Below the pieces are notes generated by a model, which had not been told where the DNA came from, searched no databases, and saw nothing but the letters and a program-made list of their open reading frames with translations. This document shows, piece by piece, positions 33,071 to 36,879 of a stretch of DNA of 36,879 nucleotides (position 1 is its first letter; the number at the start of each line of letters is the position of its first letter). The stretch comes from Leptolyngbya sp. (GTDB lineage Bacteria > Cyanobacteriota > Cyanobacteriia > Leptolyngbyales > Leptolyngbyaceae), in the NCBI GenBank assembly GCA_003249025.1, contig QBMH01000024.1, positions 1-36,879 on the forward strand. Reading direction: 5' to 3'. The position numbers were made by a program, and so were the translations under genes.

Positions 33071-36022
33071 CTACAACAAAATTTCAATAGTGCCCTGCTG
33101 CCCATCCATGCGAATCAGTTGCCCATCCTGAAATTGTTGAGTGGCATTGTGTACATCCATCACAGCGGGAATCTGATATTCTCGCGCCACGATCGCCCCA
33201 TGAGAAAGTTGCCCTCCAACCTCAGCGATTACCCCCCCGGCTCGTGCTAATAAGGGTGCCCATCCAGAATCGGTATAAGGAACCACAAGAATCGTATCTT
33301 TTCCGATATTGGGAAGTGCTGCTAACGTCGTGACGATTTTTACCCGCCCTTCTACGATTCCAGCACTAGCACCAATTCCTTGAAAATGTTGAACAGTTGG
33401 TCTTTTGCTTAGCGTTGGCATAGGAGGCGCATTCCCGTAAACCAAAAAAGGAATGGATGGCAGGGCGCGATCGCGTTCTAATTGCGATCGCCGCTGATCA
33501 ATCACATCCTGCATACTCGTTTTGAACGCACTCTTTTTCTGTTCAATCAGTTGCCGCACCTCTTGAACTTCTAAATAAAAAATGTCGCCTAATTGCAATA
33601 ATTGCCCACTCTTGAGGCAGTGCTGCTCTAATGCCACGAAACTCCAACGGAGTTCAGCTAGCAACCGACTATAAATTTCAGTCACTCTGCCTTTAATATT
33701 CACCCGACGCTGAACCATGCGCGCAACTCCCCGAAGCGGAGCAGGTGCAGGCGGAGGAGCGATCGGAGCAAGACAAAATTGAGCAAACAATTCGCGCACC
33801 GGGGTTGGATTTTCCTTCCAGGTAGGTACTGCAATGTCGGTGCCCACTTCACTTAGATAACCATATTGCTCTAGCAACTGGTTAAATCTCATAAAAATTA
33901 TTTTTCCTTCGGGTGTTGTATTCAGTGTTTCAAACAATTCAATCGATGAAAGAGAGACAGTCTCGACCAATAATTCAGGCAAAGTTGATCGGGCGGATTC
34001 AGCCAATGCTTGCAACGATCTCAGTGCCGCAATTTCTGGAGTACCACCGTTGTCTAAAGTGGCATCATTGACTTTGAATAATGCCTTGCGTAAGGCTGCA
34101 CTTAGCGGAGCCAAGATACTGTAGTATGTCGCTGGTTGCAGCAGATTTAATATAAAGTCAATTCGGTTTAACAACTCAAGCTCAGTTAAGTTTGCAGCAG
34201 GTTGCCGAGCGAATTCAGTGAACGCAGGAGTTAGTTGTAGGCGATCGCATCGGGCAAAGTCCTTCACTAAGCTCACTTCACGCCCTAGCAATCGCATCAG
34301 CCCAATCGAATTTCGGAGCGTTGAAACTAAGGGCGGCTTGCTAAATTTTGCACCTTTTGTCAAAAACTCTAAACTTTCCGGCGGCAGCCCCATTTGCCGA
34401 AAAGTTTGCCCTAATAGAGACGCATTGAAATAAGCCTGAGAATAATGCAGCGTTGCCGTTTTGTCAAAATTCAATCCAATCGCGCGCTTTCCCAAAACCA
34501 GGGTGAACAGATCACCCCAAACTCCACAGGTCAACGGACGATTAATCGACCAGGTAAGTGGACAAATCAGCCCTGGAATCACTTCTGCGGCTATCTTGCG
34601 AGTCCAAATCGGCAATAATGTTGTAATTGGGCGAGTTTGTAGCAGCCAGAGAGTTTGCCCGTCATAGCTCCACTCCATATCTTGAGGAATGCCTTGGTAG
34701 TGAGTTTCTAACTGTCTCGCCCAGTAAGCAACCTGCTGAATAATTCGAGGGGGCACCTCTCCAATTCCATCGACTTCTAAAGTCAAATCATCTGGCATAA
34801 GCCAGGGTTGGGCAGAGTTGGGCGATCGCGAGAACAACGCATCGTCCACAAAAACGCGATAGGTTTCTGGCGTTAACCTGCCAGAAACCACCTGACTCGC
34901 ACTTCCAGGTAATGCCTCAACTACCACCATTTCCCCACTTTGAGAAATGGGATCGCGGCTGAATGCAACTCCCGAAAAGACCCCGCGAATCTGCTGCTGA
35001 ACCAGAACCGCCATTGAACTTTCCAATACTCCTAAATCTCGCCGATATTGAGTGGCAACAGATCGGTTATAAGACTCAAAACAGCGATTAATCGCGGGTT
35101 GCAACCCTTCACGTCTTGTAATGTTAGCAATACTCTCATATTGTCCAGCCGCAGATGCTCCCTCAGAATCCTCTCCGATCGCAGACGATCGCACAATCAA
35201 AGGACACTGAGTCGATAGATTTAAGCTCTCAATTAACGGTTGCGGATCGTCTCCCGCTGCCAACACCCAACCCGTGGGCACTGGATAGCCCAATTTTTTA
35301 AGATGGGCAAGCGTTGATGCTTTTTGTCCATATTGCTGGACATCCAAAAAATCATCCAAAGAGCGAATCGCTCGGCGTTGAAATGAATCCTTCAATGAAT
35401 CTCCTTGGAAAAACTTAAACGCACCACGAGAGCTAGCCTGAACAGACTGGGAATTTAGACTCAAATCATCAGGAATTTTAGTATAAATCCAGCTAAGTAA
35501 TAACGCTAATGCCGCCGTTGCAATAATCAAATCTGTTTGCTCTGGATGTAGTAAAACGGTGACTAGAATCAGCAGTCCTAAAACGCCAAACTGAGCTTGT
35601 TTGCGATCGCGCAAAACCGTAAATCCGACTGCACCCGTTAAGCAAACAAAACCTGCAACAACTGGATCATGAGCAAAATATCCCCACACTACATTGGTTA
35701 TTCCCGCTCCTCCACCTACCCAATAGCGACCCATCACAAGCGAAATTAACGCGATAACTTCCCATACTTCATCCGTAGGAAAAAAGAATCTTGCTAGCAA
35801 AACAGCAGCAATTCCCTTCAAAGCTTCCGAACAAACTGCCAATATCCCAGCAAAACGTCCACCGTGGTAAAAAGCCGCAGACACGCTGATATTGCCAGTA
35901 CCAAGTGTTCTTAAATCTTTTGCAAAAAATAAATTAGTAATCCCATGAATCAGTGGAAGCCCACCCAATAAAGGGCAAACAACAAAGATTACTAACGCCC
36001 CCCAAACCTGCATTAGCGTCAT
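33071..36022 (-). CDS. PlsY-like membrane domain fused to PEP-synthase/PPDK-like enzyme
   Basis: A 983-residue fusion. Residues 1-185 hold about five membrane helices and the PlsY-like segment GTGNISVSAAF...ALKG (41-70). The canonical GH...GGKG acyltransferase motif is replaced by MGRYWVGGGAG, so acyltransferase activity is doubtful. Residues about 225-470 form a PPDK/PEP-synthase ATP-binding domain (VRSSAIGEDSEGASAAGQ, 277-294, and DMEWSYDGQTLWLLQTRPI). A helical middle region follows, then the swivelling phosphohistidine domain with GGQLSHGAIVARE (His941) at the C-terminus. The PEP/pyruvate TIM barrel is absent, so the layout recalls rifampin phosphotransferase, with the middle region perhaps binding the substrate. 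It is the last gene after bactofilin on the same strand. The substrate is unknown; a membrane-located phosphotransfer is inferred. This fusion type is recalled from other cyanobacteria. Confidence 0.85.
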   Translation of the reverse strand: MTLMQVWGALVIFVVCPLLGGLPLIHGITNLFFAKDLRTLGTGNISVSAAFYHGGRFAGILAVCSEALKGIAAVLLARFFFPTDEVWEVIALISLVMGRYWVGGGAGITNVVWGYFAHDPVVAGFVCLTGAVGFTVLRDRKQAQFGVLGLLILVTVLLHPEQTDLIIATAALALLLSWIYTKIPDDLSLNSQSVQASSRGAFKFFQGDSLKDSFQRRAIRSLDDFLDVQQYGQKASTLAHLKKLGYPVPTGWVLAAGDDPQPLIESLNLSTQCPLIVRSSAIGEDSEGASAAGQYESIANITRREGLQPAINRCFESYNRSVATQYRRDLGVLESSMAVLVQQQIRGVFSGVAFSRDPISQSGEMVVVEALPGSASQVVSGRLTPETYRVFVDDALFSRSPNSAQPWLMPDDLTLEVDGIGEVPPRIIQQVAYWARQLETHYQGIPQDMEWSYDGQTLWLLQTRPITTLLPIWTRKIAAEVIPGLICPLTWSINRPLTCGVWGDLFTLVLGKRAIGLNFDKTATLHYSQAYFNASLLGQTFRQMGLPPESLEFLTKGAKFSKPPLVSTLRNSIGLMRLLGREVSLVKDFARCDRLQLTPAFTEFARQPAANLTELELLNRIDFILNLLQPATYYSILAPLSAALRKALFKVNDATLDNGGTPEIAALRSLQALAESARSTLPELLVETVSLSSIELFETLNTTPEGKIIFMRFNQLLEQYGYLSEVGTDIAVPTWKENPTPVRELFAQFCLAPIAPPPAPAPLRGVARMVQRRVNIKGRVTEIYSRLLAELRWSFVALEQHCLKSGQLLQLGDIFYLEVQEVRQLIEQKKSAFKTSMQDVIDQRRSQLERDRALPSIPFLVYGNAPPMPTLSKRPTVQHFQGIGASAGIVEGRVKIVTTLAALPNIGKDTILVVPYTDSGWAPLLARAGGVIAEVGGQLSHGAIVAREYQIPAVMDVHNATQQFQDGQLIRMDGQQGTIEILL

Positions 36023-36127
36023 CAGCTTGCTTCTGAACGAAAGCTTTCAATCTTCATGGCGCACCTCAATAGTTAATTCACTTTCTCTGGTACACCAATC
36101 TGCTTTTCCACTGCAATCCCCTTGAGC

Positions 36128-36532
36128 CTAATATTCTCGACTTGCCGCCAACTCAGGTCTATTTTGAATTCCAGGTAAAACCTTTGCATCCCCAGTTTCG
36201 ATATAGCCGACATAGAACGCACCCGCTGCAATATCAAGAGAATTGGCAACCACATCTCCTTCTAAACGAGCAGTAGGACTAAGAGTCAACCGTCCCTGTG
36301 CCACAACTCGCGCTTTAATCACACCATGCACAACCAGATTACGAGCACGTACCTCGGCTCCCTCTACAAGACCTGTCGCAGAAATCTCCATGTCACCGCT
36401 GACATCCACAGTGCCATGCACAATTCCATCCACTCGTAGATCTCCATCCACATGAAGATTCCCTTGAAATTCACTATTTGAAGCTAAATAGGTTAGAGAG
36501 GGCGTAACTTTACTTTTATCCTTATTAAACAT
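36128..36532 (-). CDS. Bactofilin
   Basis: A 134-residue polymer-forming cytoskeletal protein (bactofilin, DUF583/PF04519 type). The ATG at 36532 (MFNKDKSKV) has GGAGAAG just upstream; an ATG at 36598 would add 22 residues without such a site. The core is a right-handed beta-helix of short repeats with alternating Gly and hydrophobic residues: NSEFQGNLHVDGDLRVDGIV, then GTVDVSGDMEISATGLVEGA, ARNLVVHGVIKARVVAQGRL and LTLSPTARLEGDVVANSLDI. Bactofilins self-assemble at membranes and organise cell-envelope enzymes. It lies 105 nt upstream of the PlsY-PEP-synthase fusion, so co-transcription and spatial organisation of that membrane protein are possible (inference). Confidence 0.9.
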   Translation of the reverse strand: MFNKDKSKVTPSLTYLASNSEFQGNLHVDGDLRVDGIVHGTVDVSGDMEISATGLVEGAEVRARNLVVHGVIKARVVAQGRLTLSPTARLEGDVVANSLDIAAGAFYVGYIETGDAKVLPGIQNRPELAASREY

Positions 36533-36706
36533 AATCTTCTCCAAATAAACGCGAAAGCGTTGGCTGAAATTGGCAATTAGATTATTGTGTAGCGTCATTC
36601 CCTACTCTCAATGTCATCTGTCACTCAATGACATCCTACCTATATAAAAAGCTTTTCGTAGTTTTTAAAGGGACTTTTAAGTGAAAATCATCAGGATTCT
36701 CAACCT

Positions 36707-36879
36707 TTAGATGAATGCTACAAGGTTCCTAATGGGCACCTCGATTAATTGATATCCCGGAATTTCAAGTCTCAGCACAGTCTCATGGCTTGATAGCAAT
36801 GCTTCTGCCCCTACGGTTGAGGCGCAAAAGCTCCACACTCCCCCAGAAACATGCCTCAATGCCTCATGTTGGACAGATC
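36707..36879 (-). CDS. Possible C-terminal fragment of a gene entering from the right edge
   Basis: A minus-strand frame is open from the right edge for 56 codons to a TAA at 36707. It includes HVSGGVWSFCASTVGAEALL and LRLEIPGYQLIEVPIRNLV. Codon content looks coding, but an antisense frame (plus strand, to the edge) is also open, so the evidence is weak. If real it would precede bactofilin on the same strand. No family recognised. Confidence 0.3.
   Translation of the reverse strand, partial: SVQHEALRHVSGGVWSFCASTVGAEALLSSHETVLRLEIPGYQLIEVPIRNLVAFI

Overview
The window is cyanobacterial DNA. The octamer GCGATCGC (HIP1) and its GCGATCG variants recur throughout. The gene content agrees: a phycobilisome-type protein and linker, cyanophycin metabolism (cphB and a cphA2-like gene), a CrtW-type carotenoid ketolase, a cyanobacteriochrome-like kinase and DUF6679. 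I cannot fix the genus. No rRNA, tRNA or CRISPR array was seen.

Layout. 1-5.3 kb: molybdate ABC genes (modB running off the left edge, then modA), a two-TM RCK potassium channel, a transposase remnant, a secreted protein and a Ca2+/H+ antiporter. 5.3-8.6 kb: a decaying zone with a MITE-like inverted-repeat element, pyrimidine-rich repeats, frameshifted glycosyltransferase fragments and a broken metallo-beta-lactamase-fold gene. A DUF2231 membrane protein and a small exported protein lie between them. 8.6-9.4 kb: crtW. 9.8-24.2 kb: nine co-oriented minus-strand genes for signalling. These are a REC-wHTH-Hpt-REC-REC regulator, a kinase with candidate bilin-binding GAF domains, three stand-alone receivers, a zinc-ribbon miniprotein, an unknown protein, a CheB-CheR-PAS-kinase-REC giant and a PAS-GAF kinase. 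24.4-25.7 kb: a phycobiliprotein-like subunit and a phycobilisome-linker-domain protein, diverging from that regulator. 25.7-30.0 kb: cyanophycinase, a 70-residue acidic protein, a cyanophycin-synthetase-like protein with a degenerate Mur-ligase region, and a creatininase-family hydrolase. 30.0-36.9 kb: a gene-poor stretch with a perfect 21-bp hairpin, DUF6679, a membrane Cys-motif protein, an HlyD-type fusion protein, a PlsY-like/PEP-synthase-like fusion and a bactofilin.

How the parts may work together (inference). The strongest candidate for an undescribed system is the 9.8-25.7 kb block. A kinase with cyanobacteriochrome-like GAFs overlaps by 4 nt a multi-receiver DNA-binding regulator. 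That regulator is separated by only 128 nt from a divergent pair encoding a phycobiliprotein-like subunit and a linker-like protein. This looks like a light-sensing phosphorelay beside, and possibly controlling, a small phycobilisome-related module. The cyanophycin block is the second coherent unit: CphB releases beta-Asp-Arg and a CphA2-like enzyme could repolymerise it. Most functional statements rest on motif reading alone; no database search was run.
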